Below are positions 21,164 through 30,784 of a stretch of DNA of 64,000 nucleotides, one piece after another. The stretch lies in the NCBI RefSeq assembly GCF_001534665.1, contig NZ_CP013920.1, positions 372,001 through 436,000 of the forward strand. The letters are read 5' to 3'. This stretch comes from Candidatus Arsenophonus lipoptenae (lineage in GTDB: Bacteria; Pseudomonadota; Gammaproteobacteria; Enterobacterales; Enterobacteriaceae). The notes below the pieces were generated by a model. The model ran no database searches, was not told the origin of the DNA, and saw only the letters and a program-made list of their open reading frames with translations. Position 1 is the first letter of the stretch. Each line of letters begins with the position of its first letter. The position numbers and the translations under genes are program-made.

Positions 21164-22651
21164 TTATATTAACTTTAATGATAACCAATAAAATAAACTA
21201 GAAAATATGATAGATATGGGCAATGTAAAAAACCAAGCTAATAATATATTCTTAATTGTTTTAGTTTGTACACCATCACCATGAATAACCATTGTACCTG
21301 CTACAGCAGAAGATAAGACTTGTGTTGTTGATACTGGCATTCCAGTATAACTAGCAATACCAATAGAAATTGCTGCAGTTAATTGAGCAGCAACTCCTTG
21401 TGCATAAGTCATGCTACTCTTACCAATTTTTTCACCAATTGTTATAACAACACGCTGCCAACCAATAATAGTTCCAATGGAAAGAGATAATGCGACAGCA
21501 ATAATAATCCATAATGGTGCATACTCAACTGTATTTAATAAATCATTACTTAAATTACGTAAAAACCGTGTATCAGAAGACGATATTTCTGGTAATTTAG
21601 CTACATATAATGCTGTATCAGATAAACATATTAACAATCTACGCATTTGATTGCGTTGTTCTTGTTTTAACATTGAATAATTTTGAATTTGTATCAATAT
21701 TTTAGATGTCTGTTTTAAGACTTTCATAGGGCTAGAGTTATCACAATAAAATTTTTCATCTATAATTTTTAATCCAGATTCATGCTTTGATTTACGAATA
21801 ATATGATTCACTACTGATTGATGCTCTTCGTAGTAATGTTGTAGATGTATTATTGCATCATGAGTACGAGTTATATCATAATCACTAGCATGCATATTAA
21901 GCACAAATCCAGATGGTACTACTCCTATTAATACTAACATAATAAGACCAATACCTTTTTGTCCATCATTAGCTCCATGGGAAAAACTAACACCAAATGC
22001 AGATAAAATTAATGCAGTTCTAGTCCAAAAAGGGGGTTTTTTTTTACCATCTTTCTTTTCTCTTACATCTGGAGTTAAATGAATACGCATGCGTTTTCTG
22101 GTACTATTCCAATAACGACGCAATAAAAAAATCAAAGATCCAGCTATAATAAAACCTATTACAGGAGAAAAGATAAGAGAAATAAAAATTTCAATTACTT
22201 TAGGAATATTTAACGCCTCTACTATAGAAGAATCTATTATTAAAGCATTAGTTAAACCAACACCAAGAATAGCTCCTATTAAAGTATGTGAACTAGAAGT
22301 AGGTAAACCTAAATACCAAGTGCCAAGATTCCAGATTATGGCTGCTAATAACATAGAAAAAACCATTATTAAGCTATGCGTAGAACTTACATTAAGTAAA
22401 AGATCTGTTGGCAATAAATGTACAATTGTATAAGCTACACTTAAACCACCTAAAATAACACCTAAAAAATTAAATATACCAGACATAACTACGGCTAATT
22501 GAGCTCTCATTGCTCTAGTATAAATAACAGTTGCTACCGCATTTGATGTATCATGAAATCCATTAATTATTTCGTAAAATAATACAAATAACAATGCTAT
22601 TATTAGCAATACAGTAGTATAAAAATCTAAATTAGCAAATACATTTATCAT
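21164..22651 (-). CDS. pitA: Low-affinity inorganic phosphate transporter PitA
   Basis: PitA is an inner-membrane symporter of metal-phosphate complexes and protons. The product is 495 aa (E. coli 499). Both PHO4-family repeats are present: the N-terminal [24 protein letters not shown] and the central [21 protein letters not shown] central hydrophilic loop (about residues 190-370) separates two membrane halves, ending in [19 protein letters not shown]. It is likely the main phosphate importer, as no pst genes are in the window. Confidence 0.95.
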   Translation of the reverse strand: MINVFANLDFYTTVLLIIALLFVLFYEIINGFHDTSNAVATVIYTRAMRAQLAVVMSGIFNFLGVILGGLSVAYTIVHLLPTDLLLNVSSTHSLIMVFSMLLAAIIWNLGTWYLGLPTSSSHTLIGAILGVGLTNALIIDSSIVEALNIPKVIEIFISLIFSPVIGFIIAGSLIFLLRRYWNSTRKRMRIHLTPDVREKKDGKKKPPFWTRTALILSAFGVSFSHGANDGQKGIGLIMLVLIGVVPSGFVLNMHASDYDITRTHDAIIHLQHYYEEHQSVVNHIIRKSKHESGLKIIDEKFYCDNSSPMKVLKQTSKILIQIQNYSMLKQEQRNQMRRLLICLSDTALYVAKLPEISSSDTRFLRNLSNDLLNTVEYAPLWIIIAVALSLSIGTIIGWQRVVITIGEKIGKSSMTYAQGVAAQLTAAISIGIASYTGMPVSTTQVLSSAVAGTMVIHGDGVQTKTIKNILLAWFFTLPISIIFSSLFYWLSLKLI

Positions 22652-23256
22652 AAAATTTAAACCAGTGGCTTTATTATGAAATGAATGTATTATCAGTTAT
22701 AAAATATAACGTTAGAAGAAAAATACATATCTTTATTATTTACAAGTTACAAAAATTAAAACACAGCATCTAAAATTACTACATATATAAATATATTTAT
22801 TTAACAATACTAGTATTGTATAGCATAAAAGATAAAAAAATACCATTTTAAAAATACAATATTTAAAAATATTTACGTATAATATATTAATATTGCTATG
22901 ATATATATTCTCATAAAAATTTAATTAATTAATATGTAATATATTATTATATATTTATTGAAGTATAATAAATTTTAATTAAACATCTCAGTATAAATAT
23001 AAATCAAAAATAAGTAATTTTCTTAATTTATATTTATATGTATTTCATTATAAAATACATATACAATTATATTATTTAAATTAAAATTCTTTTTATATTT
23101 TTACCTAAGGCATTTAAAATAGTTTTAAAAAATGACGAGATTAACATCTTTATATTCATGCTTGTATTGATTAATTTAATATTTAATAAAAATGTAAAAT
23201 AAAATAATGATAAAATAGTTTTTATTTAATTAAATAACTATTTAAATATTAAAAAA
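22652..23256. other. AT-rich spacer pitA-hslU
   Basis: This is 605 bp downstream of hslU, where menA and rraA occur in E. coli. A perfect 16-bp palindrome ACAATACTAGTATTGT lies at 22804-22819. Composition is less extreme around 23105-23170, but I cannot read a gene there. Confidence 0.5.
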
Positions 23257-24588
23257 TTATAAAATAAATCTACTTAAATCTTCATCAGCAACTAATTCGT
23301 CTAAATGTTTAGCTACATAATCAGCATTAATAATAATATGTTGACCATTTCTTTCACTAGCATCAAAAGAGATATCTTCCATTAATCTCTCAAGTACAGT
23401 ATGCAATCTACGAGCACCAATATTTTCAGTTTTTTCATTGACTTGCCAAGCTGCTTGAGCAATTTTATTAATACCATCTCTGGTAAATTCAATATTTAAA
23501 CCCTCAGTAGCCATTAATGCTTTATATTGTATTGTTAGAGATGCATTAGGTTCAGTTAAAATACGATTAAAATCTTCTGCAGTTAAAGCTTGTAATTCAA
23601 CTCTGATAGGCAATCTACCTTGCAATTCAGGAATTAAATCAGAAGGACTAGCAATTTGAAAGGCTCCGGAAGCAATAAACAAAATATGATCAGTTTTAAC
23701 CATACCGTGTTTAGTAGAAATTGTACAACCTTCAACTAAAGGCAATAAATCACGTTGCACACCTTCTCGTGAAACATCTGGACCAGATGTTTCACCACGT
23801 TTACAAATCTTATCTATTTCATCTATAAATACGATACCATGCTGTTCAACAGCATCAATTGCTTGCTGTTTTAATTCTTCTGGATTAACTAATTTTGCAG
23901 CTTCTTCTTCTATTAATATTTTAAAAGCTTCATTAATCTTCATTTTGCGAGATTTATGTTTTTGTCTTGCTAAATTTTGAAACATAGATTGTAATTGACT
24001 AGTCATTTCCTCCATACCTGGAGGAGCCATAATTTCTACCCCCACTGGTGGAGTAGCAATTTCAATTTCAATCTCTTTATCATCTAACTCTCCTTTTCTT
24101 AATTTTTTTCTAAAAGTTTGACGAGCGTTAGATGGTTCTATATTTGTATCAGTTTGTCCCCAATTATTTTTAGCAGGTGGTAATAAAACATCCAAAATAC
24201 GTTCTTCTGCTAATTCTTCTGCACGATAACGATTTTTTTCTATAGTTTGAAGTCGTACCATTTTTACAGCAGCATCAGTTAAATCACGAATAATAGAATC
24301 AACTTCCTTACCTACATATCCAACTTCAGTAAACTTTGTTGCTTCTACTTTAATAAAAGGGGCGTTAGCAAGTTTTGCTAAACGACGAGCTATTTCAGTT
24401 TTTCCTACACCAGTTGGACCAATCATTAAAATATTTTTTGGTGTTACTTCATGACGTAATGTCTCATCTAGCTGCATGCGTCTCCAACGATTACGCAATG
24501 CAATAGCAACAGAACGTTTTGCTTTATTTTGACCAATAATATGATTATCTAATTCATTGATAATTTCACGAGGTGTCATTTCAGACAT
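23257..24588 (-). CDS. hslU: HslUV protease ATPase subunit HslU (ClpY)
   Basis: HslU is the AAA+ unfoldase ring that feeds substrates to the HslV peptidase. With the start at 24588 ([20 protein letters not shown]) the protein is 443 aa, exactly the E. coli length; AAGGA lies seven bases upstream. A longer frame to 24660 would overlap hslV and is rejected. Walker A GPTGVGKT is at residues 57-64, Walker B is in [11 protein letters not shown], and the C-terminal LSRFIL tail that docks into HslV is preserved. It forms a two-gene operon with hslV, ten bases apart. Confidence 0.97.
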   Translation of the reverse strand: MSEMTPREIINELDNHIIGQNKAKRSVAIALRNRWRRMQLDETLRHEVTPKNILMIGPTGVGKTEIARRLAKLANAPFIKVEATKFTEVGYVGKEVDSIIRDLTDAAVKMVRLQTIEKNRYRAEELAEERILDVLLPPAKNNWGQTDTNIEPSNARQTFRKKLRKGELDDKEIEIEIATPPVGVEIMAPPGMEEMTSQLQSMFQNLARQKHKSRKMKINEAFKILIEEEAAKLVNPEELKQQAIDAVEQHGIVFIDEIDKICKRGETSGPDVSREGVQRDLLPLVEGCTISTKHGMVKTDHILFIASGAFQIASPSDLIPELQGRLPIRVELQALTAEDFNRILTEPNASLTIQYKALMATEGLNIEFTRDGINKIAQAAWQVNEKTENIGARRLHTVLERLMEDISFDASERNGQHIIINADYVAKHLDELVADEDLSRFIL

Positions 24589-24598
24589 GTTTAAATCC

Positions 24599-25129
24599 TT
24601 AAAATTTTGAAGATAGTTCTTCAAAGTTAAAATTATGATTGGTATAAATACAGATATCACTAGCTATATTTAACGCTTTTTCTACAATTTCACGGGTACT
24701 CATTTCTGTATTTTCTAATAAAGCACGGGCAGCAGCTTGTGCATAAGCACCACCAGAACCAATCGCAATTAAATCATTTTCTGGTTGAATAACATCTCCA
24801 TTACCTGTAATGATTAATGAATTATTTACATCTGCAACAGCTAAAAGTGCTTCAAGTTTTCGTAACATACGATCTGTACGCCAATCTTTGGCTAATTCAA
24901 CAGCTGATTTTGTTAAATGTCCTTGATGCAGTTCTAGTTTTTGTTCAAAAAGTTCAAATAATGTAAATGCATCAGCAGTACCACCTGCAAATCCAACTAT
25001 AACTTTATCATGATAAAGGCGACGTACCTTGCGGACATTACCCTTCATAATAATATTACCAATAGTAGCTTGTCCGTCACCACCAATGACAACCTGACCA
25101 TTACGACGAACACTTATAATTGTAGTCAT
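24599..25129 (-). CDS. hslV: HslUV protease peptidase subunit HslV (ClpQ)
   Basis: HslV is the proteasome-like threonine peptidase of the HslUV complex. The product is 176 aa, as in E. coli. It begins [20 protein letters not shown], so the catalytic Thr is exposed after Met removal. The conserved [24 protein letters not shown] and [19 protein letters not shown] segments are present. A heat-shock-type promoter is visible upstream at 25211-25241. Retention of both Lon and HslUV indicates sustained proteolytic quality control. Confidence 0.97.
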   Translation of the reverse strand: MTTIISVRRNGQVVIGGDGQATIGNIIMKGNVRKVRRLYHDKVIVGFAGGTADAFTLFELFEQKLELHQGHLTKSAVELAKDWRTDRMLRKLEALLAVADVNNSLIITGNGDVIQPENDLIAIGSGGAYAQAAARALLENTEMSTREIVEKALNIASDICIYTNHNFNFEELSSKF

Positions 25130-25485
25130 GACTTATCCATTAATTATTCTTATTAAGAAATAAGATTTTTATCTTATATAAAAAGTCAACTACATGACGT
25201 TAGTAATTATGAAAATGGAGTAAAAAAATCATTTTTCAACCCTTATTTTATAACCTAGATAATTTATGCTAAAAAATAGATAAACCAATATGCAAATAAC
25301 TCTATAAGCTATGATAAGATTTTCCATTATAATTTTTAGCTATTCTTTTTTATCTATAAAAACACTTAAAAATATTTTATGAACTAGTAATTACTTTATA
25401 ATACAAAAAATTAAATTATCTTTAATAAATCTTATATTCCCAAATTATTAACATATTTTAATAATGTAAAATATTTATAATAACA
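25130..25485. other. Spacer ftsN-hslV
   Basis: This 356-bp spacer carries the candidate sigma-32 promoter for hslVU. It also occupies the place where the rest of ftsN (Gln-rich linker and SPOR domain) would be, but no such sequence can be read. Confidence 0.6.
25211..25241 (-). promoter_or_regulatory. Candidate heat-shock (sigma-32) promoter of hslVU
   Basis: Read on the minus strand, GGTTGAAA (25241-25234) and CTCCATTTTC (25220-25211) resemble the sigma-32 -35 (CTTGAAA) and -10 (CCCCATnT) elements. Thirteen bases separate TTGAAA from CTCCAT, within the usual range. The site lies about 80 bp upstream of hslV and is more GC-rich than its surroundings. hslVU is a known sigma-32 operon in E. 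coli. Confidence 0.55.
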
Positions 25486-25902
25486 TTATTTTATTTTATT
25501 GCTATTAACGGGTTTTTTAACTATATAATTATCCACTTTTATATTGATATTTTTATTAAAATGATTAAAAGATCTAATATATTTATTTACAATAATGTCA
25601 GATGTTAATTTTTTGTATTCTATATCCTGTGAGTAAATATTACTCTTTTCTAGAGCTTTTATATAAAACCAACGTTCTTTTGGTTTAGGAGGTAGACTAT
25701 TAACTATTCGGGTTTTATTATTAAATAATTCTAAATTTAAAATATATTTATTTGGAATAAAATAATGTAACCTATTCATTAATATAATACAAATGATAAA
25801 TACAATCAAAGAGATTGTCATAAACACTTCGTTTGATTTTTTTTTCTCTAAATATTTTCTTGTAATTGACGTTTTTCGTCTTACATAATCTTTTTGTATC
25901 AC
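25486..25902 (-). CDS. ftsN: Minimal cell-division protein FtsN lacking the SPOR domain
   Basis: FtsN triggers septal peptidoglycan synthesis by FtsWI. This product is 138 aa against 319 in E. coli. What remains is the FtsA-binding tail (MIQKDYVRRK; E. coli MAQRDYVRRS), a membrane helix at about residues 27-43, and the periplasmic NSLPPKPKERWFYIKALE (residues 68-85). The latter matches the E. coli essential peptide, with the key Trp83, Tyr85 and Leu89 present as Trp78, Tyr80 and Leu84. The long Gln-rich linker and the C-terminal SPOR domain are gone. The start is GTG at 25902. Position between hslV and priA supports the identity. Confidence 0.88.
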   Translation of the reverse strand: MIQKDYVRRKTSITRKYLEKKKSNEVFMTISLIVFIICIILMNRLHYFIPNKYILNLELFNNKTRIVNSLPPKPKERWFYIKALEKSNIYSQDIEYKKLTSDIIVNKYIRSFNHFNKNINIKVDNYIVKKPVNSNKIK

Positions 25903-26332
25903 TTTTAAAATAAGAACAACAAAAATTATTAAATTAATTATAATAATACGTAATTATTTCAAAAAAAAATTATATAACTATATAAATATAACAATAAATA
26001 TTAAAAATTAAAATTTAATTATAATTAATTCTATTAAAAAGAACTGGAATGGTATTCCATGTTAGATAATATTTAATAAATTAAATACACAACATATTAT
26101 TATACTAATAATTTCGTTAATAAATAATATTATTAAAATAATTAGCAACTATTTAATATAGTTAACAATTTTATTGTTTTCAATGCATTTATATAAAACA
26201 TTTAATAAAAATATAAAATATTAATTTAAAATAGTTTTATTAGCTTTTAAAATAAAAAATAATTTTTATAAATTATAGAATATAAACGCTAATTTTATTT
26301 ATAATTACTATAACAATGATATATTATCATAT
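25903..26332. other. AT-rich spacer priA-ftsN
   Basis: This 430-bp spacer sits where cytR occurs in E. coli. A short hairpin TGGAAT-GGT-ATTCCA at 26045-26059 stands out by GC content. I see no cytR remnant. Confidence 0.5.
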
Positions 26333-28528
26333 CTAATTTTCAATTGGATCAACATCAATATTCCATTTTATTTTTCTACCTTCAGGATATTTCATAATTT
26401 TAGGTAACACACATGAAAAAAACTGTTGTAAATAATAACGAGAAGGATGTTGAAGCAATAATTGCCAATGGAATCGTCCTGCACATTTAAATTTAATTGC
26501 TGGGATAGGTCCTATTAAACAAAGTTTAGAGTCACGCATACTGTGTTGTTCTATATACTGTCGACACTTCTCTAAAAAATTAGCTGCAGATTTGTCATTA
26601 TAATCTTCTGAACGAATAATGATATGATTACTATATGGTGGCAAAGAAACATCACGACGTTCAGCAAGCATTTCTATTGCTAATGCATTATAGCCTTTTT
26701 TAATTAATGTCAATAATAAGGGGTTTTCTGGATAATATGTTTGTAAAATTAATTCACTATTCTTTGTTCGATCAATAATATTATTGGATATTTTAATATA
26801 CAATTGAGCAAATTTTTCTATTGCACGATAATCACTAGCAAAAAGTACAGAATCTATATTAAGTAATGAAACCAGAGTAATGTCAGGACAAATATATCCT
26901 TTAGCCAATATTTGTGTTCCAATTAAAATTCTGGCACCATTTTTATATATAATTTCTAATTTCTTTTTTAATTCTTTCTTATCATAAATAGTATCGCTAT
27001 CAATACGAGTAACTGGGACATCAGGAAAAATATTGTTAATAATTTTTTCTAATTGTTCAGTTCCTAAACCAAGAGTAATTAAACATTTTAAACCACATTT
27101 TAAACATTGTATTGGCATTGGTAATTGATTATTACATCGATGACAATGCATTTGACGATCATAATAGTGTAATGTGTAATAATAATTACAACTTAAACAC
27201 TCTGCAATCCAACTACAATTATGACAAATTAATATTGGCGAATAACCACGACGATTTAAAAACAACAAAACCTTATTATTTGCTAATAAATGATCCTCAA
27301 TACGTTGAATTAATATACGTGATATACCATGTTTTAATGGTTGGCATTTCAAGTCTAACAAATATTGACTTAACTTTTTATTACTTTTAGTTTGTTCAGT
27401 AAGATCTAGCCGTTGATATTTTCCTTCATCAATATTTTTAAGACTTTCTAAAGAAGGTGTCTCTGTACCTAAAATAATGGAAATATCTTCTTTTTTCGCA
27501 CGCATAACTGCAAAATCTCGAGCATGATAACGCCATCCATATTGTTCTTTATATGCATTATCATTCTCTTCATCAAGAATAATTAATCCAAGATTCATAA
27601 ATGAAATCAATACAGCAGATCTTGTACCTATAACGATAGCACTATATCCTTTTTTAGCTCGCAACCAAACTGCTAATCTTTCATTATTATTTAATTTAGA
27701 ATGTAATATGTCAATCGGGGCATTAAATCGTTTTTTAAAAATATCCATAAAATTATAAATTAATTTTATTTCTGGAACTAATAATAATACTTGTTTGCCT
27801 GTTTTTAAAACATTACCAATAACATTTAGATAAACTTTTATTTTACTAAAACTGTTTTTACTAACTAATACAAAAGTAGTAAATTTTAATTTAGAATTTA
27901 GTATTCTTACTACTGTTTTTTGTTCTAGATTAAGTTCTTTTTTTTTAATAAAAAAATAAAAATTAGGATACCAATTTTCCATTTGAGGTTGCACATATAA
28001 CAATTGAATTAAATTTTTCTTTTTTAATAATTTTAAAGTATTTTTACTTAATTCAAATTCATTAATTTGATGATGATAAAGGTTTCTTTCTTGTAATAAT
28101 TTTAGTGCTTTTTGTTGTTTTGGTGATCTTCTTAATTGATTAATAGAAGTATTTTTACCATACGAAGTAACTTGCCATTGCTGCAAAGGAGAAAAAATAG
28201 TACCCTTACCTTGACGCAATAGACTTGGTAATGCATGAAATAATACTTCACCAATAGGATAGTGATAATACTTAGAAGACCAAATAAGTAATGACAATAA
28301 ATTATCGGAGAATAATGATTCGTAATCTAAAATTTCTTTAATAATTTTATATTGTCTATAACTACATTTGACATGTATATTATCTGATAATACAATACCT
28401 AAAATCATACGTTTTCCTAAAGGAACTAATACTCGACGACCTTTGATAGGAGATAAAAAATTACTTGGTAATTGATAATTAAAAGCATGCATTACTGGAA
28501 TAGGTAAGGCAACTTTAACAATATTCAT
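26333..28528 (-). CDS. priA: Primosomal protein PriA with degenerate ATPase motifs
   Basis: PriA recognises forked DNA and loads the DnaB replicase helicase at stalled forks. The frame is 731 aa (E. coli 732) and aligns throughout. All eight zinc cysteines are kept (435, 438, 444, 447, 462, 465, 475, 478), as are FLNRRGYSP, GTQILAKG and the C-terminal domain (LLQHPSRYYLQ). The ATPase motifs are not: Walker A GVTGSGKT has become SKNSFSKI (223-230, only the Lys kept), DEEH is DEEN (319-322), GSATP is GTETP (354-358), and the motif VI VAGRAGR is ISNNIID (580-586). The 3'-OH-binding N-terminal domain is recognisable. ATP hydrolysis and helicase activity are probably lost while DNA binding and primosome assembly could remain. 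Confidence 0.93.
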   Translation of the reverse strand: MNIVKVALPIPVMHAFNYQLPSNFLSPIKGRRVLVPLGKRMILGIVLSDNIHVKCSYRQYKIIKEILDYESLFSDNLLSLLIWSSKYYHYPIGEVLFHALPSLLRQGKGTIFSPLQQWQVTSYGKNTSINQLRRSPKQQKALKLLQERNLYHHQINEFELSKNTLKLLKKKNLIQLLYVQPQMENWYPNFYFFIKKKELNLEQKTVVRILNSKLKFTTFVLVSKNSFSKIKVYLNVIGNVLKTGKQVLLLVPEIKLIYNFMDIFKKRFNAPIDILHSKLNNNERLAVWLRAKKGYSAIVIGTRSAVLISFMNLGLIILDEENDNAYKEQYGWRYHARDFAVMRAKKEDISIILGTETPSLESLKNIDEGKYQRLDLTEQTKSNKKLSQYLLDLKCQPLKHGISRILIQRIEDHLLANNKVLLFLNRRGYSPILICHNCSWIAECLSCNYYYTLHYYDRQMHCHRCNNQLPMPIQCLKCGLKCLITLGLGTEQLEKIINNIFPDVPVTRIDSDTIYDKKELKKKLEIIYKNGARILIGTQILAKGYICPDITLVSLLNIDSVLFASDYRAIEKFAQLYIKISNNIIDRTKNSELILQTYYPENPLLLTLIKKGYNALAIEMLAERRDVSLPPYSNHIIIRSEDYNDKSAANFLEKCRQYIEQHSMRDSKLCLIGPIPAIKFKCAGRFHWQLLLQHPSRYYLQQFFSCVLPKIMKYPEGRKIKWNIDVDPIEN

Positions 28529-28742
28529 TGTTAATTATTCCTAATAATTATTGTATTATTATTTTCTTTAATATGGTATTATTTACCTTATATATCATAT
28601 ATATAAAAATATAATTCATATTTAATAAATATATTTCGATATAATTTATTAGTCATTTATTAAAAGAACAATTTTTAATAATTAAAAATTATATTTCAAT
28701 ATTGAATAATAAATAGTATTTTACTATAATTAAAGGAGTTAT

Positions 28743-28964
28743 ATGAAAAAAAATATACATCCAGAATATAAGGAAATAATTGCTATTTGTTCTTGTGGCA
28801 ATATGATGAAAATTAAATCAACAGTTAATCATAATCTACATTTAGATGTATGTGGTCAATGTCATCCATTTTATACTGGTAAACAACGTGATTTAGCTTA
28901 TGGTGGCCGTGTTAATAAATTTAATCAAAGATTCAATATACCTAGAATAAAAGACAACAAATGA
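28743..28964 (+). CDS. rpmE: 50S ribosomal protein L31
   Basis: L31 is a ribosomal protein bridging the two subunits. The product is 73 aa (E. coli 70). The zinc-type cysteines Cys16, Cys18, Cys37 and Cys40 are present, so this is the zinc-binding RpmE form. It begins [10 protein letters not shown] strong ribosome site AAAGGAG lies just before the ATG. It is divergent from priA, as in E. coli. The stop codon is followed after one base by a perfect 64-bp palindrome. Confidence 0.96.
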   Translation: MKKNIHPEYKEIIAICSCGNMMKIKSTVNHNLHLDVCGQCHPFYTGKQRDLAYGGRVNKFNQRFNIPRIKDNK

Positions 28965-28965
28965 A

Positions 28966-29029
28966 CAACTACTACATTAATCAATAATATATTCTATATA
29001 GAATATATTATTGATTAATGTAGTAGTTG
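28966..29029. repeat. Perfect 64-bp palindrome after rpmE
   Basis: The two halves 28966-28997 and 28998-29029 are exact reverse complements over 32 bp with no spacer and mixed base content. The left half begins CAACTACTACATTAATCAAT. The palindrome starts one base after the rpmE stop. In RNA it would fold into a very stable hairpin; the flank is A-rich rather than T-rich, so it is not a standard intrinsic terminator for rpmE. Confidence 0.95.
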
Positions 29030-29286
29030 AAAACTAAAAACTATCCTAATATAATTTATTAAATTTAAAATATATTTAGAATATATTATCAATTTATCAT
29101 TTTAAAATTAACATATTATAGCACTCTTTTCTTTTAAAAAATCATCATTATTTTATTAAAATCTATAAAATTTAGATTTCATATATACTAATATAGTTAT
29201 GATAATTTTATTTTAAATGATTATAATTTTCAATTAGTTAATAAATAATTTTATATAAGATAACATAAATCATTTTTATATAAATG

Positions 29287-29316
29287 TATTATTTTCTATA
29301 ATTACAGAAAATAATA
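29287..29316. repeat. Hairpin in the metL upstream region
   Basis: TATTATTTTCT and AGAAAATAATA form an 11-bp stem around an 8-nt loop, 85 bp before metL. There is no T-run; function unknown. Confidence 0.4.
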
Positions 29317-29401
29317 ATTAAACTTATTAAAAAATTTAATAACAAAATAAAATATAAATAATATTTATTAACTAATAAAAATTTAAGAGGTATTTTTTAG
29401 C

Positions 29402-30784
29402 ATGAATATAGTGATAACAGAAAAAACAAAATATAACCATCGTCAATTACATAAATTTGGTGGAAGTAGCTTAACTAATGTACAAGGTTATAGAATGGTC
29501 GCTAATATCATGGCAAATTATAGTAAATCAGGTGATTTAGTAGTTGTATCCGCTGCTGGGACAACTACTAACAAATTAATAAATTGGATTAATTATAGTC
29601 ATACTAATCATATTGTAGCTAATAAATTATTAAAATCTATTTCAAATTATCAACAAGAACTAATAGATGGCTTATTACCAAATAATAAAAGTAAAATATT
29701 AAAAATGGCGTTTTTAAAAGATCTCAAAAAATTAAATAACTTAATAAATAAATCAATTAATAATGATATTTATTCAGAAATTGTTGGTCATGGAGAAATT
29801 TGGTCTGCACGTTTAATGTCCGCAGTGTTAGAAAATGCTGGTTTATCAAGCTATTGGTTAGATGCAAGACTTTTTTTACGTACAGAATTTATTGGTCAAC
29901 CAAAAATTGATGAAAATTTATCGCGCCCATTATTACAACATTTTTTACAAAAATATCCTAATAAATGGCTAGTAATTACTGGCTTTATTGCACAAAATAA
30001 ACAAGGTAGAATGGTATTATTAGGACGTAATGGAAGTGATTATTCAGCAACACAAATAGGAGCATTAGCAAAAGTTAATAAAGTCACTATTTGGAGTGAT
30101 GTTACTGGTATATATAACGCTGATCCACGCAAAGTTAAAGATGCTTCTTTACTGCCGATCTTGGGATTTAATGAAGCTAATGAACTAGCACGTTTATCAA
30201 CACCAGTACTTCATCCTAGAACATTGCAACCATTAGCTATTAATAATATTGATTTACAACTAAAATGTAGTTATAACCCAGAACAAGGATCAACAAAAAT
30301 AGGGCATTTCTTCACTCAAGATACTGGAGTTAAAATAATCACTAGTCATGAAGATATTTGTCTTATAGAACTATACCTTATGAATCGACAAAATTTTTTC
30401 CAGACTTATAAGAATATAAATTTATTTCTTAATAAAAATCAAATACTGCCGTTAGCTACTGGATTAAATTCAGATAAAAAATTAATTCAATTATGTTATA
30501 CATCAGAAATTGCTAATGCTAGCCTAAATTTATTACAACAAGTACAATTAGAAAAAATTGTATTACGTCATCATTTTGCCATTATTGCTATAATAGGATC
30601 TGATATTATAAAAAATTCAATAAATACTCATCTATTTTATCAACAATTAAAAGATCAACCTGTTGAATTTATTTGGCATTCTAATAAAGGAATAAGTTTA
30701 GTGGCAGTTTTACATACAACTAAAACATCTAATTTAGTTCGTTTACTACATCAAAGTTTATTTAGAAATAAACAATATTATTAA
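29402..30784 (+). CDS. metL: Aspartokinase II domain of MetL, homoserine dehydrogenase domain lost
   Basis: Aspartokinase phosphorylates aspartate, the first step toward lysine/diaminopimelate, threonine and methionine. The 460-aa product matches only the N-terminal half of the 810-aa bifunctional E. coli MetL: LHKFGGSSLTNVQGY at the N-terminus, VGHGEIWSARLMSAVL, LLGRNGSDYSATQIGALA, then the regulatory region ending LHQSLFRNKQYY. In E. coli the matching LHQSVFRAEKR runs straight into the NAD-binding start of homoserine dehydrogenase. The cut therefore falls at the domain boundary. E. coli AKII is the isozyme not inhibited by lysine or threonine. Gene order priA-rpmE-metL is that of E. coli minus metJ and metB. 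Confidence 0.92.
   Translation: MNIVITEKTKYNHRQLHKFGGSSLTNVQGYRMVANIMANYSKSGDLVVVSAAGTTTNKLINWINYSHTNHIVANKLLKSISNYQQELIDGLLPNNKSKILKMAFLKDLKKLNNLINKSINNDIYSEIVGHGEIWSARLMSAVLENAGLSSYWLDARLFLRTEFIGQPKIDENLSRPLLQHFLQKYPNKWLVITGFIAQNKQGRMVLLGRNGSDYSATQIGALAKVNKVTIWSDVTGIYNADPRKVKDASLLPILGFNEANELARLSTPVLHPRTLQPLAINNIDLQLKCSYNPEQGSTKIGHFFTQDTGVKIITSHEDICLIELYLMNRQNFFQTYKNINLFLNKNQILPLATGLNSDKKLIQLCYTSEIANASLNLLQQVQLEKIVLRHHFAIIAIIGSDIIKNSINTHLFYQQLKDQPVEFIWHSNKGISLVAVLHTTKTSNLVRLLHQSLFRNKQYY

Larger units (their letters stand above)
28965..29401. other. Spacer rpmE-metL
   Basis: This 437-bp spacer replaces metJ and metB of the E. coli order. It begins with the 64-bp palindrome (28966-29029) and contains a smaller hairpin (29287-29316) about 85 bp before metL. 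No metJ or metB remnant is readable. Confidence 0.65.

Noticed and set aside
24589-24660. Longer hslU start overlapping hslV
   Set aside because: It would overlap hslV by about 60 bp. The 443-aa form equals the family length and has AAGGA upstream.
27112-27390. 92-codon plus-strand frame inside priA
   Set aside because: Antisense shadow of the conserved PriA zinc region; the translated sequence is low complexity with no recognisable domain or start context.
28966-29029. Insertion-sequence end or phage attachment site
   Set aside because: No transposase, integrase or target duplication nearby, and the palindrome is unrelated in sequence to the others in the window.
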